Shown here: positions 7,409 to 15,199 of the stretch, one piece after another | How the letters are laid out: each line of letters starts with the position of its first letter | Position numbering within the stretch: the first letter of the stretch is position 1 | Source: an uncultured Caryophanales bacterium | GTDB lineage: Bacteria; Bacillota_I; Bacilli_A; RFN20; CAG-288 | Direction of reading: 5' to 3' | NCBI GenBank assembly: GCA_905211645.1 | Contig: CAJMBK010000003.1 | Span: 1 to 64,000 of the forward strand | DNA length: 64,000 nucleotides | Position numbers and translations under genes: made by a program | Notes under the pieces: model-generated | What the model saw: the letters and a program-made list of their open reading frames with translations, nothing else | What the model was told of the DNA's origin: nothing | Databases searched by the model: none

Positions 7409-8638
7409 ATGAACAAATTAAAAATCCCCGCATTAACTTTTAGTAGAAGAAAAGCATTAGCGGCTACATTATTATTTGCAATTGTCATTCCAATTATTTT
7501 TCATCATATTTTTTATGATGAAATTGTCTCATTAGTACTTGTTTTAGTTTGTAGTTTAGTAACTTTAATACCTTTAATATTAGCACTAATCAACGAATTT
7601 AAATGTAGTAATACCATAATTGCTTTGAATAAAAATGAACTGAAAACATCTCAAATTTATTTCACAATTCTAGCTGTATTAGGATTATTTCAAAGATTAT
7701 TGCTTTCCGATGCAATGCAATTAGGTACCTCACTTTTAGTTCTTATTCCTCTAACTTTTTTAGTTATCGACGAGTTACGAACTTATAAAAATATCTACAT
7801 TTTTAACAGTAGTGATATTAATCATCACATTAAACTCACTTTTGTAATTGTTGCACTCTTAATTATTTCTTACTTTTTAAGTTCCTCATTATCATGCTGT
7901 TATTGGAATCAAAGGCTACAACATATGAGTTTAGCATTACCTTATCAACTATCGAAGTTCTTTATCAGCTTAAGTATTTTTCCAATATTTTTCTTACTTT
8001 ATTTAGTGCTTAAAGAAAAGATAAATGTTTCACAAAAAGAAAGTAAACTTACTAACCATAAGTCCATTTACTATATTTTCAACATCTTAGCTTCCTTAAT
8101 TTTTATTGTTTACTCTTTTTTCACAACCGGTCTAGTTAGGGAACAAATTCCATCATTAAGCATTATTTCAAATGCTTCTTATGGAGGCGATTATCTTTAC
8201 CATTTCTTCTCCAATTTAGTTATTTTGATATCTGCTACACTATTACTTATAGCAAATTTCAATTTCAGTAAGAAATCGGAGAAAGAGAAGCTATTTCTAC
8301 TCATTGATCTTTTCGTCACAATCTGCTTAACTTCACTTTTATACAATGACATCTTCAAATTTAACTATCTGTTCATTGTTTTATTTTCTACTCTTAGCTA
8401 CTCAATCTTAAACACAAGATCTAAAAAATTGATTAGTATCTATATGAGTTTTATGATTTTGAACATATTGTTTATCGTTGTTTCAGGTTTAATATTCATG
8501 TTTCTTTGTAATCCAGGAGTTGATGAATTGACTGAGCTTACATATTCAGGTTTAATTTCACTGATTGCTTCAATTGTATTCATCATTATCTTCGCTAGAA
8601 AAAAGAAAAAATATCTTGAAAAAGTAACAAATCAATAA
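7409..8638 (+). CDS. polytopic membrane protein, paralogue 2, unknown function
   Basis: 409 residues from the ATG at 7409, since AAAGAGGTG immediately upstream is the ribosome binding site; a GTG at 7403 overlaps that site. About ten hydrophobic helices run from the N-terminus to the end. The conserved block SLLVLIPLTFLVIDELRTYKN parallels the upstream gene, as does the overall helix pattern, so the pair arose by tandem duplication. No soluble domain or known motif is visible. It ends at a strong bidirectional terminator. A membrane partnership (heterodimer) is possible but is inference. Confidence 0.65.
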   Translation: MNKLKIPALTFSRRKALAATLLFAIVIPIIFHHIFYDEIVSLVLVLVCSLVTLIPLILALINEFKCSNTIIALNKNELKTSQIYFTILAVLGLFQRLLLSDAMQLGTSLLVLIPLTFLVIDELRTYKNIYIFNSSDINHHIKLTFVIVALLIISYFLSSSLSCCYWNQRLQHMSLALPYQLSKFFISLSIFPIFFLLYLVLKEKINVSQKESKLTNHKSIYYIFNILASLIFIVYSFFTTGLVREQIPSLSIISNASYGGDYLYHFFSNLVILISATLLLIANFNFSKKSEKEKLFLLIDLFVTICLTSLLYNDIFKFNYLFIVLFSTLSYSILNTRSKKLISIYMSFMILNILFIVVSGLIFMFLCNPGVDELTELTYSGLISLIASIVFIIIFARKKKKYLEKVTNQ

Positions 8639-8643
8639 AAACT

Positions 8644-8691
8644 AAAAGCTAGCAACTAAAGTAATTTTCGCTTTAAATTGCTAGCTTTTTA
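8644..8691. terminator. bidirectional terminator
   Basis: AAAAGCTAGCAA (8644-8655) pairs with TTGCTAGCTTTT (8678-8689), with T runs on both strands. It ends the membrane-protein pair (plus) and the riboswitch operon (minus). Confidence 0.8.
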
Positions 8692-8698
8692 TGTGTGA

Positions 8699-9505
8699 TT
8701 ACTTATTAAAATGTTTGAAATTTATATGATCGATAATTTTTAAATGATGTCTTTTCGCAATGTTTGCAGCATCTAAGAATGTGTCTTCATTTGTCAAATC
8801 AGATGGATCATGAGCATCTACACCAATGAGGCAAGGGACATCATATTTTTCAACCAAATCGAAGAAGAAATCTGTTGGATATCTGTATCGAACTTGATTT
8901 CCAATCTCCTTTTTTCCAACTCTGATGCCACCCATGTTAAGTTCAAGATAAACGTTGTATTTGATAGCTAACTCAATAAGTTTTTGGCTAACTTTCAAAC
9001 AATCGTTATCAAAATTTTCAATACTTGATAAGAAGATATCTGGGTGAGCAAATATGGTGTACATATTTGTTTTAAGTGCTTTTTCTGCGTAATCCAAGTA
9101 GTCATAAATATCGGCGGAAGAGTTGCAACGAGAGAAAATCTTGACGACATTTTTATTTGAATCCATCATGAAATGATTTCCTAAAACTAAATATTCTATG
9201 ATGTTATTTTGAAGTAATTCACTTAAATATGGGAAGTAATCTGGAATTGATTCAGCTTCAAAACCAAGATGAATATCAATCTTTTCTTTGTATTTTTCTT
9301 TTAAACTTCTAATTGAGTCGTAATAATCCTGGCAGGTGGAGAATTCACCTCTCATATGAGGTTGAGATAAACCAGGAAGCATAATATGATCGGAAAAACC
9401 TAATGTATCAAAACCAGATTCAATAGCTGCTTCAACGTAAGCTTCATCCTCACCCCAAGCATGATTGCAGCGTTTTGTATGAGTATGATAATTAGCTTTA
9501 AACAT
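8699..9505 (-). CDS. PHP-domain phosphoesterase, histidinol-phosphatase (HisJ) type
   Basis: 268 residues. The N-terminal HTHT (residues 7-10) and NHAWGEDEAYVEAA, then FSDH, LGFEAES, FAHPD and GVDAHDP, are the metal-binding motifs of the PHP superfamily in the order found in HisJ-type histidinol phosphatases. No histidine-biosynthesis genes are nearby, so the true substrate may be another phosphomonoester. It is the last gene of the FMN-riboswitch operon; its ATG (9505) overlaps the truA stop by 8 nt, indicating translational coupling. Confidence 0.8.
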   Translation of the reverse strand: MFKANYHTHTKRCNHAWGEDEAYVEAAIESGFDTLGFSDHIMLPGLSQPHMRGEFSTCQDYYDSIRSLKEKYKEKIDIHLGFEAESIPDYFPYLSELLQNNIIEYLVLGNHFMMDSNKNVVKIFSRCNSSADIYDYLDYAEKALKTNMYTIFAHPDIFLSSIENFDNDCLKVSQKLIELAIKYNVYLELNMGGIRVGKKEIGNQVRYRYPTDFFFDLVEKYDVPCLIGVDAHDPSDLTNEDTFLDAANIAKRHHLKIIDHINFKHFNK

Positions 9506-10253
9506 CTAAATCCTCCTTATCGTAGATAACTTCCTTAAGGATCAATCCTTGACCTGGAAGTTTCAATTTATGCTTTGTATATAAAGTTGCTTCAAGCATT
9601 TCTTCAATTTCATCTTCGCTCTTTTTACCTATCATCATTTCGTAGATTGCTCCTGCAATATAACGAACTTGGTAGCGGAAAAATGATTTTCCTGTGACGT
9701 AAATTTGATAAATATTATCTTTCTCTAAATGCTTAATTTCAACACTTTCCAACTCCGAAACAAAGCTTTCAGCATCATCATCAGAAGAGAAATTTCTAAA
9801 ATCATGTTCACCTAAGAAAATTGATAAATCTATATCTTTTACATCTCTTTTTTGTGGGTAAGGGGATAGATAAACAGTTTGATAATTAAATGGTAACTTC
9901 TCACCAAAATGAATGCTATAGCAGTACACTTTCTTCTTTGCATGGTATCTAGAAGAAAAATCTTCTTTTACTTTTTGCAAATTGTTAATTCTAACTGATT
10001 GCGGAGTAAAGTTATTTAAATAGTACTGAAATCTGTAGAAATCTAACTCTTTCTCAGTTTTGAAATTGAAGTAGAAATTCTCAGCATGAACACCTTTATC
10101 AAGGCGTGAACAACAGGTAATTTTAACTTCTTCATTCAAATAGTTAGAAATAATTTGCATAAACAAACCCTGGATAGTTGAATATCCAGGTTGAATTTGA
10201 GTTCCAGCAAAATCTGTACCGTTAAAGGTGATATTTACCAAGTAATTATTCAT
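9498..10253 (-). CDS. truA: tRNA pseudouridine synthase A
   Basis: Makes pseudouridine at positions 38-40 of the tRNA anticodon stem. 251 residues from the ATG at 10253, chosen because its A is the last base of the ecfT stop (TAATG). A longer in-frame version would run into ecfT. The catalytic-Asp motif is visible as SRLDKGVHA, with Leu replacing the Thr of the usual RTDKGVHA but Asp retained. RYQVRYIAGAIYEM near the C-terminus is typical of TruA. An ecfA-ecfA-ecfT-truA order is common in Firmicutes. Confidence 0.92.
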   Translation of the reverse strand: MNNYLVNITFNGTDFAGTQIQPGYSTIQGLFMQIISNYLNEEVKITCCSRLDKGVHAENFYFNFKTEKELDFYRFQYYLNNFTPQSVRINNLQKVKEDFSSRYHAKKKVYCYSIHFGEKLPFNYQTVYLSPYPQKRDVKDIDLSIFLGEHDFRNFSSDDDAESFVSELESVEIKHLEKDNIYQIYVTGKSFFRYQVRYIAGAIYEMMIGKKSEDEIEEMLEATLYTKHKLKLPGQGLILKEVIYDKEDLDV

Positions 10254-11152
10254 TAATGCATAACCATCATGCTGATTAAGTTCCAACCGAAACCGGCTTG
10301 AACTGAATACAAAGCGGTAACTAAGATAACTCCGATTAAAACAAATGTGTCAGAAACTCTCCAAGAAAGCATTCTAAAACGGGTACGTTTAGCTCTTGGA
10401 TCATAGCCTCTTGCTTCCATAGCGTCGGCTAACTCACCACTTCTTAAAAAGGCTGACATGAATAATGGGACAATCAGGGAGACAATTGCTTTGAATTTTT
10501 CCTTCAATTTACCATTTTTGAAGTCAACACCTCTACTGGCTTGACTCTTCATAATTCTATCTGATTCTTCCATCAAAGTAGGGATGAATCTTAAAGCCAA
10601 TGAGATGATCATGGAGATTTCATGAACAGGAACTTTGATCCATTTAAATGGGTGCATAAGCCACTCCAAACCGAATGTAAGTTCCATAGGTTTAGTTGTA
10701 GATGTGACAATTGATGTGATCATAACAACTAAAATAAGTCTTGCAATAACATAGCATGTTGAGAAAACAGCAGTGTAGTAAATAGGTAAGCTTCCCATGT
10801 GGAAGAAGATACCTTCTTCACCACCTGTATTTCCAGAAGGAATTAAGACATTGATAATAAGGAGTAAGAAGATGAAAAACCACATGGTTTTCATAGTTCT
10901 AAAAATAGATGTAAAACTGACTCGACCAATTAACATCAAGCCTAAGGTGAAGATAAAGAAAATACCTAAGATGAATAAATTTGTGCAAGCTGCGTAGTTG
11001 ATAATATCTTGAGTTGCACCTTCAGGCACTTGTGCGTAATTTAAGAAAATACCAACCATCATGACAATCATGAAAATGATTTTTACACGAGGGTCAATTC
11101 TGTGGATAGGAGTGTTGAAATTAGCATATCTACCAAATGTAATACTAGCCAT
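10253..11152 (-). CDS. ecfT: ECF transporter transmembrane subunit EcfT
   Basis: Membrane scaffold that couples the two EcfA ATPases to interchangeable substrate-binding S components for vitamin uptake. 299 residues with several transmembrane helices. Both coupling-helix signatures are present, SQASRGVDF and DAMEARGYDPRAKRTR. The gene overlaps ecfA2 by 8 nt upstream and truA by 1 nt downstream. The only S component in this window is ThiT at 29.65 kb, so the module is expected to serve several S proteins. Confidence 0.93.
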   Translation of the reverse strand: MASITFGRYANFNTPIHRIDPRVKIIFMIVMMVGIFLNYAQVPEGATQDIINYAACTNLFILGIFFIFTLGLMLIGRVSFTSIFRTMKTMWFFIFLLLIINVLIPSGNTGGEEGIFFHMGSLPIYYTAVFSTCYVIARLILVVMITSIVTSTTKPMELTFGLEWLMHPFKWIKVPVHEISMIISLALRFIPTLMEESDRIMKSQASRGVDFKNGKLKEKFKAIVSLIVPLFMSAFLRSGELADAMEARGYDPRAKRTRFRMLSWRVSDTFVLIGVILVTALYSVQAGFGWNLISMMVMH

Positions 11153-12068
11153 TTTTTGCCTCCTTAATCTCTCTTGCTAAAGATGGAATATCGCTAACTT
11201 TCTTGATATCGATATTCAACCCGTTCTTTCTAAGTTCATTTGCAACTTTTAAAACATATGGGGCGTCGATTGATGAGTTCTTCAAAAACTCCTCATTTTG
11301 GAAGATATTTAAAGGTGTATCGGTTGCAACAATTCTTCCATCATCAATAACACAAACTTTCTTTGCATATTGCAAGACAATGTCCATGTTATGAGAAATA
11401 AGGATGATTGCTGTACCTTGTTCATGAATCTTATTGAAAAGTTCAAGCATGTTGTTTTCACTGACTGGATCCAAACCTGCAGTAGGTTCGTCCAAGACTA
11501 AATAATCAGGTTTCATTGCGATAATACCAGCAATTGCAACCTTTCTCTTTTCACCACCTGAGAGTTCAAATGGTGATCTGTGATAATAAGATTTATCGAT
11601 ACCAACCATTGTTAAAGCTTCGATTGCTTGTTTCTCTGCTTCTTCTTTGCTGACTCCAAAATTCTTTGGACCATACATGACATCTGTTAAAACATCGGAT
11701 TCAAAGAGTTGGTACTCTGGGAACTGGAAGACAAGACCAACGGTTTGTCTTAAGTTCTTCACATTCTTAATTTTCTTGTTCTTATAGAAACGATTTCTAC
11801 CCTTCTTATCAAGTTGGATAGGTCTATTAATTTCGAATAATACAGTTTTATTCTCATCTTCTTTTGTAACAGTTAACTTACCGTAGGAAGGAAGAATCAA
11901 ACCGTTGAGCAAACTGACTAATGTGGATTTACCGGAACCAGTTTTACCTACTAAAGCGATGAAATCCTTTTTAGATGCAACTTCGAAACATACATCATGC
12001 AAAGCTTGATATTGAATAGGAGTTTTAGCGGAGTAGTAAAAATCGACATGTTCTAATTTGATTGACAT
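11145..12068 (-). CDS. ecfA2: ECF transporter ATPase EcfA2
   Basis: ATP-binding subunit. 307 residues with Walker A GKTGSGKST, the ABC signature ELSGGEKRKVAIAG, Walker B YLVLDEPTAGLDP and switch His in ISHNMD. An insertion of about 30 residues after the first strand region (KTVLFEINRPIQLDKK...) is typical of EcfA2. Its ATG overlaps the ecfA1 stop by 16 nt and its stop overlaps ecfT by 8 nt, a tightly coupled operon. Confidence 0.93.
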   Translation of the reverse strand: MSIKLEHVDFYYSAKTPIQYQALHDVCFEVASKKDFIALVGKTGSGKSTLVSLLNGLILPSYGKLTVTKEDENKTVLFEINRPIQLDKKGRNRFYKNKKIKNVKNLRQTVGLVFQFPEYQLFESDVLTDVMYGPKNFGVSKEEAEKQAIEALTMVGIDKSYYHRSPFELSGGEKRKVAIAGIIAMKPDYLVLDEPTAGLDPVSENNMLELFNKIHEQGTAIILISHNMDIVLQYAKKVCVIDDGRIVATDTPLNIFQNEEFLKNSSIDAPYVLKVANELRKNGLNIDIKKVSDIPSLAREIKEAKNG

Positions 12069-12925
12069 AATTTTTCAACTAAGCCTCCTAATGAATTGAC
12101 ATCGTGAATATCAATTTCATACTTATCAAGTTCTAAAGCTAACTTGTCGTAGAAAGGAATATCCAAACCGATAGTTGCTAACTCTTTATAATGAGCGAAA
12201 ACTTCTTTAGGTGTACCTTGCATAAAGACCTTTCCATCGTTTAAAACGACAACTTCATCGGAACGATAAGCTTCATCGATTTCGTGAGTGATGGAAATAA
12301 CTGTTAAGTCAGGGTTTTCATCTTTCATGTGGTGAATCAAATCGAAAATTTCATTCTTACCTTTAGGGTCGAGCATGGAAGTTGATTCATCCATGATTAA
12401 AATATCTGGTTTTCTAATTAGTGTACCAGCGATAGCGACACGTTGTTTTTGACCACCAGAAAGATTTTGTGGTTCCTTATCAAGGAAATCAGTCATGCCT
12501 ACTTTAGCAGCATATTCTTCGATAAGTGGACCCATCTTACTTGGTTCAACACATAAATTTTCAAGTGAAAATGCTATGTCATCTCTGACGGTGCTACCGA
12601 TGAATTGGTTATCTGGATTTTGGAAAACAATACCGATATGTTTTCTTAATTCCAAGACGGAATCATCTGTCATTCTGATACCGTTAATATAAATCTCACC
12701 ATTCAATTGAACTAAAATACCGATGATAAGTCGAGCAAGAGTCGATTTTCCTGACCCGTTATGACCGATTAAGGAAATGTAGCTTCCTTTCTTGATCTTC
12801 AAAGAAATGTCTTTGAGGGTATGTTGATCGTCGGTGTAATCAAAGGCAAGATTTTCTAAAACGACAGAATAGCCGGAGTACTCGGGTTTTACTTCGAGTT
12901 CCTTACTTTTTTGTTTTTTTACCAT
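12053..12925 (-). CDS. ecfA1: ECF transporter ATPase EcfA1
   Basis: First ATP-binding subunit. 290 residues with Walker A GHNGSGKST, Q-loop region VFQNPDNQF, signature NLSGGQKQRVAIAG, Walker B ILIMDESTSMLDP and ITHEIDEA. Walker B carries Glu-Ser (DES) rather than the more common DEATS. A Lys-rich N-terminal extension (MVKKQKSKEL) precedes the ABC domain. The ATG at 12925 lies 8 nt after the small membrane-protein gene. Confidence 0.93.
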   Translation of the reverse strand: MVKKQKSKELEVKPEYSGYSVVLENLAFDYTDDQHTLKDISLKIKKGSYISLIGHNGSGKSTLARLIIGILVQLNGEIYINGIRMTDDSVLELRKHIGIVFQNPDNQFIGSTVRDDIAFSLENLCVEPSKMGPLIEEYAAKVGMTDFLDKEPQNLSGGQKQRVAIAGTLIRKPDILIMDESTSMLDPKGKNEIFDLIHHMKDENPDLTVISITHEIDEAYRSDEVVVLNDGKVFMQGTPKEVFAHYKELATIGLDIPFYDKLALELDKYEIDIHDVNSLGGLVEKLCQSN

Positions 12926-12933
12926 AAATTACC

Positions 12934-13410
12934 TCATTTTTCAAAGTAAGCATGATTAGTTGTAAATTCTTCAAAAAGGTTTGCTTTAATTTGGATTATA
13001 TCTTCATTTGTAGTCTTGGTGTTATTAAGTTTTGCTCTTGTCTTTGCAAGTTTAACTTCTCTTTTGTACTTATCAGCAAGTCTGACTGAAGCAATGTAAT
13101 TTTCGTCTTTAACAACTTCAGCAGTTCTTGTTTTAAAGTACATCAATAAGAAATAACCTACATAAGATGCAACAAAGAGGATGCCATAAATTACCCATGC
13201 GACAATTTTAATTGGCAATTCCGCATAGTTGTTGATTGGAATCATGAAGGATAAGCACATGACAAAACAAAGGATGATGAGCAAAGAATGTAAGAGATAC
13301 TTTTTAAAATTAAATTTGTAACTTACTTTAATTTTCTTAGCTTTTTTCTTTTCTTGTTTGAACAATTTGTCAAAAGCTTCAGCTTTTACTTTGAGAGTCA
13401 AATTTTCCAT
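12934..13410 (-). CDS. small membrane protein in riboswitch operon, unknown function
   Basis: 158 residues. A basic N-terminal region (KKKAKKIKVSYKFNFKK) is followed by two transmembrane helices at about 41-59 and 66-90, then a long charged helical tail (KYKREVKLAKTRAKLNN). It lacks the features of a vitamin S component (six helices), so it is unlikely to be RibU. It overlaps the dCMP deaminase stop by one base and precedes ecfA1 by 8 nt, so it belongs to the same transcript. Its role is unknown; an accessory to the ECF complex is only a guess. Confidence 0.6.
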   Translation of the reverse strand: MENLTLKVKAEAFDKLFKQEKKKAKKIKVSYKFNFKKYLLHSLLIILCFVMCLSFMIPINNYAELPIKIVAWVIYGILFVASYVGYFLLMYFKTRTAEVVKDENYIASVRLADKYKREVKLAKTRAKLNNTKTTNEDIIQIKANLFEEFTTNHAYFEK

Positions 13411-13889
13411 TAGTCCTTGTATTTAACGTCTAAGATTTTACCTTCGTACTTGACATACTTGATTCCAGCCAAATCAAGAAGCTTCTTACTAGCGATATCC
13501 TGAATTGAATCTGGATATTTTTCTTCCAAGTAGATGACTTTCTTGATGCCCGATTGGATCAAAGCCTTGGCACATTCGTTGCAAGGGAAAAGTGTGACAT
13601 AACATGTTGAACCTTTTAAGTTGTGGTTGCTATTTAAAATAGCATTCAACTCAGCATGACAAACATAAGGGTACTTTGTCATCAAAGGATCATCGTTGAC
13701 TCTTTCCCATGAAACTTGACTTTCATCGATTCCTGAAGGCATTCCATTGTAGCCAAGAGAAAGAACTCTATGGTCTTCACCAACAATTACGCAGCCAACC
13801 TTGCTGGAAGGATCTTTACTTCTCTGGGCGGAAAGGATGGCGATAGACATAAAGTATGTCTCCCAAGAAATTGAAGATTTTTGTTCCAT
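13410..13889 (-). CDS. comEB: deoxycytidylate deaminase (ComEB family)
   Basis: Deaminates dCMP to dUMP, the substrate of thymidylate synthase. 159 residues with the zinc site CHAELNAIL (His and catalytic Glu) and PCNECAKALI, plus GCVIVGEDHRVLSLGYNG, all standard for dCMP deaminases. The ATG at 13889 is preceded by AGAGGTG. It is the first gene after an FMN riboswitch, an unusual place for this enzyme; a flavin-dependent thymidylate synthase would give a metabolic link, but no thyX is in this window. Confidence 0.9.
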   Translation of the reverse strand: MEQKSSISWETYFMSIAILSAQRSKDPSSKVGCVIVGEDHRVLSLGYNGMPSGIDESQVSWERVNDDPLMTKYPYVCHAELNAILNSNHNLKGSTCYVTLFPCNECAKALIQSGIKKVIYLEEKYPDSIQDIASKKLLDLAGIKYVKYEGKILDVKYKD

Positions 13890-13927
13890 AAAAACACCTC
13901 TGAAGAAATTTTTAATTATGTTACTTT

Positions 13928-13965
13928 AAAATCTCTTTCAAATTAAAGAGATTAACTTTCATCGT
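13928..13965 (-). promoter_or_regulatory. possible riboswitch expression-platform hairpin
   Basis: On the minus strand, ATCTCTTT-AATTTG-AAAGAGAT forms an 8-bp hairpin between the FMN aptamer and comEB. The T run after it is short (TTTT then AA), so it could be an attenuator or part of a Shine-Dalgarno sequestering switch; the mechanism is not resolved. Confidence 0.4.
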
Positions 13966-13972
13966 AGAATTT

Positions 13973-14090
13973 AATTTCTTTCATCCGGACTTTACCGTTG
14001 GTTAAGGACTTGCACCTTATCTGCCTTAGCTCGTGGACTATACCACCAGTTGAGGAAATAAACCTCACCCTGAAAATAAATCTTCTTTAA
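13973..14090 (-). promoter_or_regulatory. FMN riboswitch (RFN element)
   Basis: The conserved aptamer blocks occur in order on the minus strand: CAGGGTGAGG, CAACTGGTGGTATAGTCC, ACGAGC, GATAAGGTGCAAGTCC, and CGGTAAAGTCCGGATGAAAG. These correspond to the RFN consensus. The usual GACAGTATAG is CAACGGTAAAG here. It lies about 85 nt upstream of the comEB start and should sense FMN to control the seven-gene operon. Confidence 0.92.
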
Positions 14091-14162
14091 TTCGCCCTTT
14101 ATTTTATGATATATATATTATTAATTAAAGTATAATAGATTAAAGTTCCATCGATTTTCCAA

Positions 14163-14885
14163 CTATTTGTCTAAAATCTGCAATTTTAGTTTGCTAAAGT
14201 CATCTTTAACTTCTTTTGTAAAGACAAATGAGTCTCTAATTTTTTGAACTGCCATCTTAATTACAGTTGGATTATTTATCTCAACAATCATCTTTTTAGC
14301 ATATTCAATATTTCGTGTTGCTACTTTTTGGATGTACCATGCAACCATCATATTTTCATAATATGTGTTATTTAAATTAGCCTTAATAAAATCAAAATTA
14401 CTGTCGTAGAAATTTTCGTCATTGAAGTTTTGCATCATGGATGAGACAATAAATCGGAAAAGATATGGATTATCAATACCTTTTTTATGAGCTCTTTCAA
14501 ACAAGTTCAAAAGATAATCATAGTTTTGTGATCTCTTAAAAATAGTTAAGTTTACAGCATCATTTGTTGACCATGAAATGTTGTTAGCAAGAAAATTGAA
14601 GATATATTTATCAACAATTTCAATATCTTTTACATCAGAAAGGACAATTCCATAGAGCATGATGTCTTCCAAATAATGAAGGTTTTTCATCTCTAAGAAA
14701 GGGATAACTAACTTATTTTTTTTAATTACTGCAGCAGATTTTCTGATATCACCAAGCTTTAAGCCTAAAATGACATCAAGATTATTCTCTGGATTAAGTT
14801 TAGCGGTGAAATTCCTAGTTTTTAAAGTTGCTGTTTTATGTAATTCTTCAATTAAAGTTTCCAGAGTAATATTTTGATTTTCCAT
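14163..14885 (-). CDS. DNA alkylation repair enzyme, AlkD-like HEAT-repeat protein
   Basis: 240 residues, entirely helical. The pattern matches AlkD-type HEAT-like glycosylases, which remove bulky or positively charged alkylated bases: LGLKLGDIRKSAAVIKK near the start, NNISWSTNDAVNLTIF in the middle (the motif around the catalytic Asp) and MMVAWYIQKVATRN towards the end. The length fits the family. It is divergent from a translesion polymerase, so this locus looks like a DNA-damage cluster. The ATG at 14885 has only a modest Shine-Dalgarno. Confidence 0.8.
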   Translation of the reverse strand: MENQNITLETLIEELHKTATLKTRNFTAKLNPENNLDVILGLKLGDIRKSAAVIKKNKLVIPFLEMKNLHYLEDIMLYGIVLSDVKDIEIVDKYIFNFLANNISWSTNDAVNLTIFKRSQNYDYLLNLFERAHKKGIDNPYLFRFIVSSMMQNFNDENFYDSNFDFIKANLNNTYYENMMVAWYIQKVATRNIEYAKKMIVEINNPTVIKMAVQKIRDSFVFTKEVKDDFSKLKLQILDK

Positions 14886-15199
14886 ATGCTTATACCTTTT
14901 CTAAAATTATAGAAAAAGAAGAGCTATTATTTGTAAAATTAAGAAACAATCTATTTGTTTATAATGGAAATTGCTTATACAAAAAGTTTCTGAAATTATT
15001 AAACTTTTAATGTATTATCCACTACTTTATAGTTCATGTGAACAATTAATAATTTTCAATCTACCTATATAAGTTTTACATCTTACTTTTCTACTTATTT
15101 AGTCTTACATAACCTCAATTTCCAATTTCAAAAACTCACTCAACATTGCTTAAATCCACTTTCTATAAAAGTCTTTAAATTTTATAATTTAAACAAGAT
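14886..15199. promoter_or_regulatory. divergent regulatory region of alkD-like and Y-polymerase genes
   Basis: About 314 bp without a gene. It contains an inverted repeat AAAAGTTT (14982-14989) / AAACTTTT (15001-15008) with an 11-bp spacer, a possible operator shared by the two damage genes. No canonical Firmicutes LexA box was seen. TATAAT at 15182-15187 lies only 12 nt before the polymerase ATG, so its message may be nearly leaderless. Confidence 0.4.

Noticed and set aside
13973..14090. TPP or cobalamin riboswitch instead of FMN
   Set aside because: The order GGTGGTATAGTCC, ACGAGC, AAGGTGCAAGTCC and AGTCCGGATG matches the RFN element; TPP and B12 core boxes are absent.
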